A stretch of 64,000 nt of DNA from Clostridium_AD estertheticum_D (GTDB lineage Bacteria; Bacillota; Clostridia; Clostridiales; Clostridiaceae). Both the position numbers and the translations under genes were made by a program. The notes under the pieces are model-generated. The model was not told the DNA's origin. It did no database searches and saw only the letters and a program-made list of their open reading frames with translations. Numbering within the stretch: position 1 is the stretch's first letter; each line of letters starts with the position of its first letter. The stretch is taken from positions 1 through 64,000 of the forward strand of contig NZ_JAHLDM010000021.1 of NCBI RefSeq assembly GCF_018861295.1, in the 5' to 3' direction. Positions 51,669 through 59,702 of the stretch are shown here, piece by piece.

Positions 51669-54461
51669 TTGAAGAGAAGTGAAAAAATCTATGAGTATAT
51701 TGCTGGAAAAACAGAAAAATTTAATCGTGAAAACTTAGAGGAAAAAATCGGTTTTAGCGCAACTGAAATATCTCAGAGTTTAGATATTTTAAGAAATAAC
51801 GTAAGTATGGAATTAAATGAATTGCTTAGGCGAGATAGAATAATAAAAATAAAATCTAGACCTGTGTTATACGTTGATAATGCTTGTTTAGAAAGACTAT
51901 TGAATAAAAAGTTGCCAGTTGGGCCATTAGAAGTAAAAAATTTAAATGAATTATTCCTTAAAAAAAATAAAATTAGCCAGGAAGAATGTCCTTTTGATAA
52001 ACTTATTGGAGCAAAAACTAGTCTTAAAAATCAAATTGAACAGGCAAAAGCTGCAATACTTTATCCTCCAAATGGTTTGCACACACTAATTGTTGGTCAA
52101 ACAGGAGTTGGTAAAACCTTGTTTGCAAATATGATGTACAAACAAGCAAAGTATTCGAAAAAATTGGATGAAAAATCACCGTTTATAGTATTTAATTGTG
52201 CTGATTATTATAACAATCCTCAACTTTTAATATCACATCTGTTTGGACATATTAAAGGAGCATACACCGGCGCTGATAGCGAAAAGGCTGGGATTGTTGA
52301 AAAAGCAGATACAGGTATATTATTTCTAGATGAAATACACAGATTACCACCAGAAGGGCAGGAAATGTTGTTTTATTTTATGGATACAGGTATGTTTAAT
52401 AGATTAGGTGAGACAGAGAGAAATAGAAAATCTTGTGTTTTAATAATTGGAGCGACTACGGAGGATCCCAATTCATCACTACTAAAAACATTTGTAAGAA
52501 GAATACCGATAATTATAACTATTCCCAACTTTGATAAAAGGACAGCCAGTGATAAAGTTGATTTTATCAAATTTTTATTAGCCAATGAGGCACATAGAGT
52601 AAACAAAGTAATAAAAATTGAGGATGAAGCAGTGAAAGCAATTATTGGAAGCACATCTTATGGAAATATTGGTCAGATGAAATCAAATATTCAACTTATT
52701 TGCGCTAAGGGTTTTTTAAATAGTATCAATAATAAGGATTTTATAGAAATAGATTTTAAATCGCTGCCTTCCGATATTAAAAGTGGATTATTTTATCTAA
52801 GCGGCAAACGTAAAGAAATGGAAGAAATATCTGGATATTTAGATTCCAAGCTAATAGTTACTCCAGAAGGTCACAGTGTATTAATTGAAAAAGATCCTTA
52901 TGATCCACCTTTTAATTTATACAAGATAATAGAAGATAAGGCAGCAATACTTAAAAAAGGTGGTGCGGATGAAGAATATATAAACAATTTTATTACAACT
53001 GATATTAATGTGCACATTAAATCCTTTTATAACAAGGTTAAAAGTGATGAGGATGGTAGAAGTAAAATATTAAAAATAGTAGATGAAGACATTCTTGAAT
53101 TTTCGGAAGAAATAATGGATATGATTGAAAAAAAACTTGATAAAACACTAACTGATAGATTTTTATATGCATTAAGTCTACATTTAAGTTCATTTTTAAA
53201 CAGATTAAGTAATCATCAAAATCTTAAGTATAAAAATATAGAGGGCATAATAGATGATAAACGTACAGAATTTAATATTGCAGTAGACGTAAAGGGAATG
53301 GTTGAAAAAAAATATAATGTGGTTGTTCCAAAGATTGAAGTAATATATCTTACATTGTTAATCAGTTCTATTACGGAAGAACAAACAAATCAGCATGTGG
53401 CAATAATTGTAGCGGCACATGGAAGCAGCACAGCAAGTAGTATGGTTAATGTAGCAAGGCAGCTTCTAGGGGAGGCTGTAATCGAAGCAATAGATATGCC
53501 ACTCGAAGTTAGTCCTACTAAAACGTTAGATGAAGTTATTGAAAAGGTTAGGGAAATAGATATGGGTAAGGGGGTCCTATTACTTGTGGATATGGGTTCA
53601 CTTGTTAACTTTGAGTCTATAATAATGGAAAAAACAGATATAAAGGTTAAGACACTAGATATGGTTACTACCTCATTAGTATTAGAAGCCATAAGGAAAG
53701 CAACTATTTTAGATATGAACTTAGATGCCTTATATAATTCTCTAAAGCAATTTAGAGGATATTCAAAGATTGAGGAAGAAAAAGGTATTAATAAAGACGA
53801 TGCAAATAAGAAAAGGGCAATAATAACAATATGCGCAACTGGCGAGGGGACTGCAGTAAAGCTAAAAGAACTTGTGGAGAACATTGTTAGAAGTACAGAT
53901 GAAAAAGAAATTGAAATTTTACCAATAAGCATAAAAGACATAGAAAAGGAAATAATAAAAATAAAAAATAACTATACTATTATAGCTTCTGTCGGTATAA
54001 TAAACCCTAAAATTGAAGCTCCCTTTATATCCCTTGAAGAGCTAATTAGCGGTAATGGTGAAAACATTTTAATGAGTATAATACAGAGAAAAAGCTTTAA
54101 AATTGAAAAAGGCCATGAAAATACAGTAGTTAAGGATCTATGTGAAGACAGTTTAAATCAATTTTTAACTTATTTAAACCCTTCTAAAATAATAAGCTTA
54201 TTGTATCAATTCGTAAATCTTTTAGAAGAAAAAACGAAAATAAGGTTTAATAATTCAACTAAAATAAGAATAATGGTGCATGTAGGTTGTGCCCTAGAGA
54301 GAATGGTAATAAAGGATGGGTTAAAGTACAAGAGGGAAAAGGCTAACATAGATTCACACTTGGTTGAGATTATTACAGGGGCAAATAAAGTATTTAAAGA
54401 TGCAATAAACATAAGCTTAAATGAAGATGAAATATTATTTTTAGCAGAAATGATTGAATAG
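51669..54461 (+). CDS. LevR/ManR-type sigma-54 activator with PRD and PTS domains
   Basis: 930-residue regulator of a PTS operon. Domain order: N-terminal helix-turn-helix (1-60), AAA+ sigma-54-interaction domain with Walker A GQTGVGKT (143-150), GAYTGA (197-202) and Walker B ILFLDEIH (217-224), PRD-like region, EIIA-Man-like domain (HVAIIVAAHGSSTASS), EIIB-like domain (ITICATGEGTAVKL) and a C-terminal PRD. Phosphorylation by PTS proteins sets its activity. I chose TTG 51669 with GGGAGTG at 51657-51663, giving about the length of B. subtilis LevR. The longer frame from 51579 would translate the tandem repeats. It lies just before a sigma-54 promoter and the PTS genes it should activate. Confidence 0.92.
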   Translation: MKRSEKIYEYIAGKTEKFNRENLEEKIGFSATEISQSLDILRNNVSMELNELLRRDRIIKIKSRPVLYVDNACLERLLNKKLPVGPLEVKNLNELFLKKNKISQEECPFDKLIGAKTSLKNQIEQAKAAILYPPNGLHTLIVGQTGVGKTLFANMMYKQAKYSKKLDEKSPFIVFNCADYYNNPQLLISHLFGHIKGAYTGADSEKAGIVEKADTGILFLDEIHRLPPEGQEMLFYFMDTGMFNRLGETERNRKSCVLIIGATTEDPNSSLLKTFVRRIPIIITIPNFDKRTASDKVDFIKFLLANEAHRVNKVIKIEDEAVKAIIGSTSYGNIGQMKSNIQLICAKGFLNSINNKDFIEIDFKSLPSDIKSGLFYLSGKRKEMEEISGYLDSKLIVTPEGHSVLIEKDPYDPPFNLYKIIEDKAAILKKGGADEEYINNFITTDINVHIKSFYNKVKSDEDGRSKILKIVDEDILEFSEEIMDMIEKKLDKTLTDRFLYALSLHLSSFLNRLSNHQNLKYKNIEGIIDDKRTEFNIAVDVKGMVEKKYNVVVPKIEVIYLTLLISSITEEQTNQHVAIIVAAHGSSTASSMVNVARQLLGEAVIEAIDMPLEVSPTKTLDEVIEKVREIDMGKGVLLLVDMGSLVNFESIIMEKTDIKVKTLDMVTTSLVLEAIRKATILDMNLDALYNSLKQFRGYSKIEEEKGINKDDANKKRAIITICATGEGTAVKLKELVENIVRSTDEKEIEILPISIKDIEKEIIKIKNNYTIIASVGIINPKIEAPFISLEELISGNGENILMSIIQRKSFKIEKGHENTVVKDLCEDSLNQFLTYLNPSKIISLLYQFVNLLEEKTKIRFNNSTKIRIMVHVGCALERMVIKDGLKYKREKANIDSHLVEIITGANKVFKDAINISLNEDEILFLAEMIE

Positions 54462-54473
54462 AAAACAATATAC

Positions 54474-54550
54474 TGATACACTTCTCTTTTGATACACTTT
54501 TTTATAAGTGAAAAACTAAAGTTAGTATTGAAATTAAAAAAGAAGTGTAT
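54474..54550. promoter_or_regulatory. Upstream activator sites for the PTS operon
   Basis: TGATACACTT is repeated at 54474-54483 and 54490-54499, and the inverted AAGTGTAT is at 54543-54550. They stand 90-165 bases upstream of the sigma-54 promoter, the distance expected for LevR-type enhancers. Confidence 0.65.
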
Positions 54551-54636
54551 TGATATAAAAAAAATAAAAAAAATTAGAAATAAAAAATGGCTATTTTAAA
54601 AGAGTTAACACAAATATAATAAACAATACACTATTT

Positions 54637-54652
54637 TGGCACGACAGTTGCT
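54637..54652 (+). promoter_or_regulatory. Sigma-54 promoter of the PTS operon
   Basis: TGGCACGACAGTTGCT has the invariant GG and GC pairs separated by exactly ten bases, matching the -24/-12 consensus TGGCAC-N5-TTGCW. Transcription should start near 54663. Confidence 0.9.
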
Positions 54653-54706
54653 ATATGAATAGTAAGACAACTTAGGTGAAAGTGCTGATAAGGAGGATGA
54701 TTTATA

Positions 54707-55180
54707 ATGAATATAGTGCTTGCAAGAATTGATGACAGATTAATACATGGTCAAGTAGCAACAATTTGGTCGAAAGCCACAAAATGTCAAAGAATAATTG
54801 TATGTAATGATGATGTAACAAAGGACTCAATCAGAAAGACACTTTTGGAACAAGTTGCACCTCCAGGAATTAAATCAAGTGTTGTAGGAATTGATGAAGC
54901 AATAAGAGCTTATAATATTCCCAAATACAAAAATGATAGAGTGCTATTTTTATTCACTAATCCAACTGATGTTGTAAGAATGGTTGAAGGCGGAGTAGCC
55001 ATAAAGAGTGTAAATATTGGTGGTATGTCATTTCAAGCAGGAAAGAAACAAATAACTAGTGTAGTATCAGTAGATGATACAGATATTAAAGCTTTCAAAA
55101 AATTAAATGAAAAAGGCATTGAACTAGAAATAAGAAAAATTTCTTCGGATTCAAAAGTAGATTTAATGTCAAAACTATAA
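54707..55180 (+). CDS. Mannose-family PTS component IIB
   Basis: 157-residue cytoplasmic IIB protein of the mannose/fructose/sorbose class. The phosphorylated histidine is His15 in DDRLIHGQV. It is the first gene after the sigma-54 promoter. All eight of its arginines are AGA codons, as in the surrounding chromosome, unlike the next gene which also carries a IIB domain. It could be a second specificity IIB, or a phosphoryl relay to LevR. AAGGAGG precedes the ATG. Confidence 0.92.
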   Translation: MNIVLARIDDRLIHGQVATIWSKATKCQRIIVCNDDVTKDSIRKTLLEQVAPPGIKSSVVGIDEAIRAYNIPKYKNDRVLFLFTNPTDVVRMVEGGVAIKSVNIGGMSFQAGKKQITSVVSVDDTDIKAFKKLNEKGIELEIRKISSDSKVDLMSKL

Positions 55181-55307
55181 GATTTAATGGGTTTTAATTG
55201 TAATCGTTACGATTGATTGTGATGAGCTACAATAATTTTGGTTACAGGTTTTTCGAAACTTTTATATAAATTTTACTGTAACAAATAAAAAATAGGAGGT
55301 ATAAAAG

Positions 55308-56285
55308 ATGGTAGGAATAGTTCTTGCTAGTCATGGAGAATTTGCTAAAGGCATCTTGCAATCTGGTGCGATGATTTTCGGAGAACAAGAAAACGTACAA
55401 GCGGTTACATTGATGCCTAGTGAAGGCCCTGATGATGTTAAAGCAAAAATGAAAGATGCAATCGCATCTTTTGACAACCAAGATGAGGTTTTATTCTTAG
55501 TTGATCTATGGGGCGGTACACCATTCAACCAAGCGAATAGTCTATTTGAAGAACACAAAGACAAATGGGCAATCGTAGCTGGTATGAATCTACCGATGGT
55601 GATTGAAGCTTATTCTTCACGTTCTTCAATGGAATCTGCACAGGAAATTGCAACTTTTATTTTAAACTCAGCTAAAGAAGGAATTAAAGTTAAGCCTGAA
55701 GAATTAGAACCCAAAGATAATGGTAAATCTTCGCAAGCAAACGCAGGGATTTCTAATGCAGGTGCACCTGGATCATTCGAATATGTTTTAGCTCGTATTG
55801 ACTCTCGTTTACTTCATGGACAAATAGCGACTGCTTGGTCAAAAGATGTTCTACCTACACGAATTATTGTAGTATCAGATGCAGTAGCCAAAGATGAACT
55901 TCGTAGTAAATTGATAACGCAAGCTGCTCCTCCAGGTGTTAAAGCTCATGTTGTTCCAGTTAGTCAAATGATTAAACTTGCAAAAAATGATAAACAATTT
56001 GGCGGACAACGTGCATTGCTTCTTTTTGAAAATCCACAAGATGTACTTCGTGCGGTAGAAGGTGGAGTACCACTTAAGACAATCAATATTGGCTCTATGG
56101 CTCATGCTATAGGTAAAGTTCAACCAAACAAAGTACTTGCTTTCAATCAAGACGATATTGATACCTTCAAGAAGCTTAAACAAGCTGGACTTACTTTTGA
56201 TGTTCGTAAAGTTCCAAATGATTCAAAGGGAAATATGGATGAAATTCTTAAAAAAGCACAAGCAGAATTAAATAAACTGAAATAA
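55308..56285 (+). CDS. manX: Mannose-family PTS component IIAB
   Basis: 325-residue fused IIA-IIB protein. IIA (1-135) has the phospho-histidine in VLASHGEFA (His9), and after a linker of Lys, Asn and Gly the IIB domain (about 157-325) has ARIDSRLLHGQIATAW. All eight arginines are CGT or CGA, in contrast to the AGA of the preceding gene. It transfers phosphate from HPr to the sugar passing IIC-IID, probably mannose or glucose. AGGAGG precedes the ATG. Confidence 0.93.
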   Translation: MVGIVLASHGEFAKGILQSGAMIFGEQENVQAVTLMPSEGPDDVKAKMKDAIASFDNQDEVLFLVDLWGGTPFNQANSLFEEHKDKWAIVAGMNLPMVIEAYSSRSSMESAQEIATFILNSAKEGIKVKPEELEPKDNGKSSQANAGISNAGAPGSFEYVLARIDSRLLHGQIATAWSKDVLPTRIIVVSDAVAKDELRSKLITQAAPPGVKAHVVPVSQMIKLAKNDKQFGGQRALLLFENPQDVLRAVEGGVPLKTINIGSMAHAIGKVQPNKVLAFNQDDIDTFKKLKQAGLTFDVRKVPNDSKGNMDEILKKAQAELNKLK

Positions 56286-56330
56286 TTTAACTATTTAACT
56301 ATTTTAAATGAAAAAGGGGGATTAATAATC

Positions 56331-57137
56331 ATGGATATAAATATAATCCAAATGATATTAGTCGTTATCGTGGCATTTCTAGCTGGTATGGAAGGTGTCT
56401 TGGATGCATTTGATTTCCATCAACCAGTAATTGCATGTACGTTAATCGGCTTAGTTACAGGTAACTTGTTACCATGCCTAATATTAGGTGGTAGTCTTCA
56501 AATGATTGCTTTAGGTTGGGCAAACATAGGTGCTGCTGTAGCACCAGATGCAGCACTTGCATCTGTTGCATCCGCAATTATTTTAGTTCTTGGTGGACAA
56601 GGTACAGCAGGAGTTCCAGCAGCTATCGCTATTGCTGTTCCACTAGCAGTTGCAGGTCTATTATTAACAATTCTTTGTCGTACAATTGCTACAGCGTTTG
56701 CACATTTTATGGATGCTGCTGCTAAAGAAGGAAATATCGGAAAAGTTGAAATGTGGCATATAATTGCTATTTGCATGCAGGGTTTACGTAATGCAATCCC
56801 AGCAGCCTTGATTTTAGCAGTTGGTGCTGGTCCGATTAAGACAGCACTTGAACTTATGCCTACATGGCTCACAGGTGGACTCGCAATCGGTGGTGGAATG
56901 GTCGTAGCTGTTGGTTATGCAATGGTAATCAACATGATGGCTACAAAAGAAGTATGGCCATTCTTTGCAATTGGTTTTGTACTTGCAACTATTTCACAAA
57001 TTACACTTATCGGACTAGGGGCAATCGGTGTATGTGTGGCTCTTATTTACTTAAAGCTTACTAAACAAGGTGGCTCAGGTAATGGTGGAAGCTCAAATAC
57101 TGGTGATCCATTAGGCGATATTATTGACACTTACTAA
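56331..57137 (+). CDS. manY: Mannose-family PTS component IIC
   Basis: 268-residue membrane channel component. It shows GMEGVLDAFDFHQPVIACTLIG near the N-terminus (its FHQPVIACTL part is a ManY hallmark) and GGSLQMIALGWANIGAAVAPD-type sequence near residue 56. About seven helices, with a glycine/serine-rich cytoplasmic tail (GGSGNGGSSN). Both arginines are CGT. Spaced 45 bases after the IIAB gene. Confidence 0.92.
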   Translation: MDINIIQMILVVIVAFLAGMEGVLDAFDFHQPVIACTLIGLVTGNLLPCLILGGSLQMIALGWANIGAAVAPDAALASVASAIILVLGGQGTAGVPAAIAIAVPLAVAGLLLTILCRTIATAFAHFMDAAAKEGNIGKVEMWHIIAICMQGLRNAIPAALILAVGAGPIKTALELMPTWLTGGLAIGGGMVVAVGYAMVINMMATKEVWPFFAIGFVLATISQITLIGLGAIGVCVALIYLKLTKQGGSGNGGSSNTGDPLGDIIDTY

Positions 57138-57156
57138 GAAAGGGGGGAATACTAAA

Positions 57157-58068
57157 ATGGTAAATAAATTAAAATTAACAAAAAAAGATCGTATTTCTGT
57201 TTGGTGGCATTCAACTTTCATTCAAGGTTCTTGGAACTACGAAAGAATGCAAAACGGTGGCTGGGCATATGCATTAATACCCGCAATCAAAAAATTATAT
57301 AAGACTAAAGAAGATCGTGCAGCTGCACTAAAACGTCACTTGGAGTTCTTTAACACTCATCCATATGTGGCTTCACCAATCATTGGTGTAACATTAGCAT
57401 TAGAAGAAGACCGTGCAAATGGTTTACCAATTGATGACATAACTATTCAAGGTGTTAAAATTGGTATGATGGGACCTTTAGCTGGTATTGGTGATCCAGT
57501 GTTCTGGTTTACTGTTAGACCGATTTTAGGGGCATTAGCTGGTTCTCTTGCTATGGCTGGTAACATACTTGGACCAATTATCTTTTTCGTAGTTTGGAAT
57601 GCCATCCGTATGTCATTTACATGGTATACACAAGAGTTTGGTTACAAAGCAGGTTCTAAAATTACTGATGATGTATCAGGTAATTTACTACAAGATGTTA
57701 CAAAAGGAGCATCCATCCTTGGTATGTTCATTTTGGGATCATTAGTTAACAGATGGGTAACTGTTGTATTTACACCTATAGTATCAACAGTTAAGTTAGC
57801 TAATGGTGCTTTCATTGATTGGAGCAAAATACCTGCTGGAGCAGAAGGTATTAAACAAGCTCTTTTGCAACAAAAAGGCGGTTTGTCATTAACTCCTGAT
57901 AAGGTTACTACACTACAAAACAACTTAGATTCTTTGATTCCTGGACTTGCAGGATTAGGATTGACATTACTATGCATGTGGTTGCTTAAGAAGAAAATAT
58001 CTCCAATTACAATTATTTTTGGGCTGTTCGCAGTAGGAATCGTTTTCCACTTAATCGGTTTAATGTAA
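57157..58068 (+). CDS. manZ: Mannose-family PTS component IID
   Basis: 303-residue IID, partner of IIC. Visible: WWHSTFIQGSWNYERMQNGG near residue 15, GVKIGMMGPLAGIGDPVFWF near residue 106, and a C-terminal hydrophobic helix. ATG 57157 has six Gs upstream; the earlier in-frame start at 57124 would overlap IIC. IIC-IID form the sugar channel and are also known bacteriocin and phage receptors in lactic acid bacteria. Confidence 0.93.
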   Translation: MVNKLKLTKKDRISVWWHSTFIQGSWNYERMQNGGWAYALIPAIKKLYKTKEDRAAALKRHLEFFNTHPYVASPIIGVTLALEEDRANGLPIDDITIQGVKIGMMGPLAGIGDPVFWFTVRPILGALAGSLAMAGNILGPIIFFVVWNAIRMSFTWYTQEFGYKAGSKITDDVSGNLLQDVTKGASILGMFILGSLVNRWVTVVFTPIVSTVKLANGAFIDWSKIPAGAEGIKQALLQQKGGLSLTPDKVTTLQNNLDSLIPGLAGLGLTLLCMWLLKKKISPITIIFGLFAVGIVFHLIGLM

Positions 58069-58080
58069 TATTTTTTACTC

Positions 58081-58108
58081 AACCTGGGCTTTTGGCCTGG
58101 GTTTTTTT
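58081..58108 (+). terminator. Terminator after manZ
   Basis: AACCTGGGC and GCCTGGGTT pair with two wobbles, followed by seven Ts. It separates the PTS genes from the ManO gene. Confidence 0.8.
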
Positions 58109-58146
58109 ATTACTAAAACTGTTTTGGCGGTTGTGATCTGTGGCAC

Positions 58147-58175
58147 TTGATTATTTCATTTTAAGAAGGTATATT
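58147..58175 (+). promoter_or_regulatory. Promoter of the ManO gene
   Basis: TTGATT (58147-58152), 17 bases, TATATT (58170-58175). Confidence 0.5.
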
Positions 58176-58254
58176 ATATACTATAGTCAAGAAGTAAAAA
58201 AGTTATTAATTAATAGAAAAAAATGTGTGCATAAATAGAAAAGAGGTAGATCGT

Positions 58255-58629
58255 ATGGTTCAATCACTCAATACAAAGGTGGATTTAGTAATTGATGCAA
58301 CATGGCTTACAGGCTCTACAGATTATGGAAAAATTATGATTGGCGACAAAGGTTTTGAGTTTTATTGTTCTCGTGATTCTCGCAAAAATGTTCAAATTCC
58401 TTGGGAAGATGTTGACAAGGTCATTGCGTCCGTAATGCTAAAAGGAAAGTGGATTCCGCGATATGCGATTAAAAATAAGAAAAATGTTAACTATATTTTT
58501 TCTTCTAAAGATCCCAAAAGAGTGCTTCGTGCTATTCGAAAATATGTTGACCCCAATAATATGGTTAATTCGTTAAGTTTTTTTGATGTTGTAAAGCGAG
58601 CGGTTAAATCGAGATTTAAGAAGGGTTGA
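58255..58629 (+). CDS. manO: DUF956 family protein (ManO)
   Basis: 124-residue protein of a family found beside mannose PTS operons of lactic acid bacteria and Listeria. Conserved text: TWLTGSTDYGKIMIGDKGFEF near residue 17 (its STDYGKIMIGD part), IPWEDVDKVIASVMLKGKWIPRY near residue 53 (its KGKWIPRY part). It is thought to modulate expression of the operon. ATG 58255 has AAGAGGT at 58241-58247. Mixed arginine codons including CGT and CGC set it apart from neighbours. Confidence 0.88.
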   Translation: MVQSLNTKVDLVIDATWLTGSTDYGKIMIGDKGFEFYCSRDSRKNVQIPWEDVDKVIASVMLKGKWIPRYAIKNKKNVNYIFSSKDPKRVLRAIRKYVDPNNMVNSLSFFDVVKRAVKSRFKKG

Positions 58630-58700
58630 TCAACTAAAATTTCCTGATTCTATAAGCAACTGGTTCGTTTTCAAGGTGATTTTGATAAAATTACATACTA

Positions 58701-58743
58701 AATAACATGTTAATTAACACTTTAATTAGCATGTTATTTTTTA
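58701..58743 (+). terminator. Terminator after manO
   Basis: AATAACATG and CATGTTATT arms with inner TTAATTA/TAATTA pairing, followed by TTTTT. Confidence 0.75.
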
Positions 58744-58822
58744 TTGGTAATGCTATATTTATCTTCATAAGATTATGTGCTATTTGATATGATAATAGAT
58801 ATACTACAGTAATAAATTGCAT

Positions 58823-58850
58823 TTGAAAAATATAGAAAATATGTTATAAT
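58823..58850 (+). promoter_or_regulatory. Promoter of the DUF5673 gene
   Basis: TTGAAA (58823-58828), 16 bases, TATAAT (58845-58850) with a TG one base upstream. Confidence 0.6.
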
Positions 58851-58898
58851 TTAAGTAGTCTTTTTGATAAAGAAATAGATTTTTCGGAGGGGATATGA

Positions 58899-59378
58899 AT
58901 GGATACTAGGATAAAAATAATTCTTATTATGGATATTATTGCTTTTTTAATGATGTTCAGAAAATTATATACAGTAAGCCATCATGGAAAACTTATTATA
59001 AACACAAACAAAAATAGAATTTGGGCTATCATTTGGTCTATCCTTTGGGCTGTGATGATTATCTCATGGTGCATATTAGTGTATCTTCATTATATGGATA
59101 ACACTTATAATAATATTTTAATGGACATATTTTGGATTGAAATCTCAATTTATAATATAATAAGGGGTTCACATAGTTCAGAAATAAGAGAAAATGGGAT
59201 ATATGGTTCTGGAAAATTTTATAAATGGTCTAAAGTTAAAAGTTATAGTTGGATATTACCAACTACTATTAAATTTGAAGTCAGTACATTTTTCAAAACT
59301 AATTACAGTTTTGAATTTACCATAAACGAAGAATTAAAATCAAAAGTAAATGAAAGAGTACAAAAGTACGTTATTTAA
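58899..59378 (+). CDS. DUF5673-like membrane protein
   Basis: 159-residue protein with membrane helices at about 5-22, 42-63 and possibly 73-90. A C-terminal cytoplasmic domain reads EIRENGIYGSGKFYKWSKVKSYSW, the pattern of the DUF5673 domain seen in many Firmicutes. Function unknown. GGAGGGG precedes the ATG. Confidence 0.65.
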   Translation: MDTRIKIILIMDIIAFLMMFRKLYTVSHHGKLIINTNKNRIWAIIWSILWAVMIISWCILVYLHYMDNTYNNILMDIFWIEISIYNIIRGSHSSEIRENGIYGSGKFYKWSKVKSYSWILPTTIKFEVSTFFKTNYSFEFTINEELKSKVNERVQKYVI

Positions 59379-59422
59379 TGTTTAATATAGGTATGCAATA
59401 TCATTATGAATTTTTTTCAGAA

Positions 59423-59675
59423 GTAACTCCAAATAATAAGAGCAGAAACAATTGAAAATCCATTTAGTAATTCTTGTTTTGCAAATATAAAATTCTCGTG
59501 AGACTGACAGGAAGTCAGGCTAGCGAATCCGAGACAGGAAGTTTAGTGTGAGTACGTAACAATTAATAATTGTTACGCGCCCCAGAGAACTACCCAGAGG
59601 TAGAGAATTTTATATTAGAAAAACAATAGAATATCTTAATGGATTTTCATGTTTTAATCTATTATTTGGAGTCAC
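59423..59675. ncRNA. Candidate structured RNA or palindromic element with long rod and multi-hairpin head
   Basis: Long, nearly continuous inverted repeat. GTAACTCCAAATAATA (59423-59438) pairs with 59660-59675 (15/16). AAACA (59446-59450) pairs with 59650-59654, and TGAAAATCCATT (59453-59464) with 59638-59649. TTGTTTT (59474-59480) pairs with 59620-59626, and ATATAAAATTCTC plus one base (59484-59497) with 59603-59616. The GC-richer head holds CTGAC-AGGAA-GTCAG (59504-59518), a weaker AGAC-AGGAA-GTTT (59532-59544), the 23-base palindrome at 59555-59577 and TACC-CAGA-GGTA (59591-59602). It fills the gap between convergent genes. No known family recognised; strand undetermined (loops AGGAA on plus, TTCCT on minus). 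Confidence 0.6.
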
Positions 59676-59702
59676 GCAGAAGAAGCTTCATAGGTAGCAC
59701 TT

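Noticed and set aside
53390..53941. 183-codon minus-strand reading frame
   Set aside because: Antisense of the EIIA/EIIB-like part of the LevR gene, serine-rich by complement of AT-rich codons, no plausible start signal.
56498..56872. Overlapping frames on both strands within manY
   Set aside because: Shadows caused by alanine/glycine-rich membrane coding; IIC is unmistakable.
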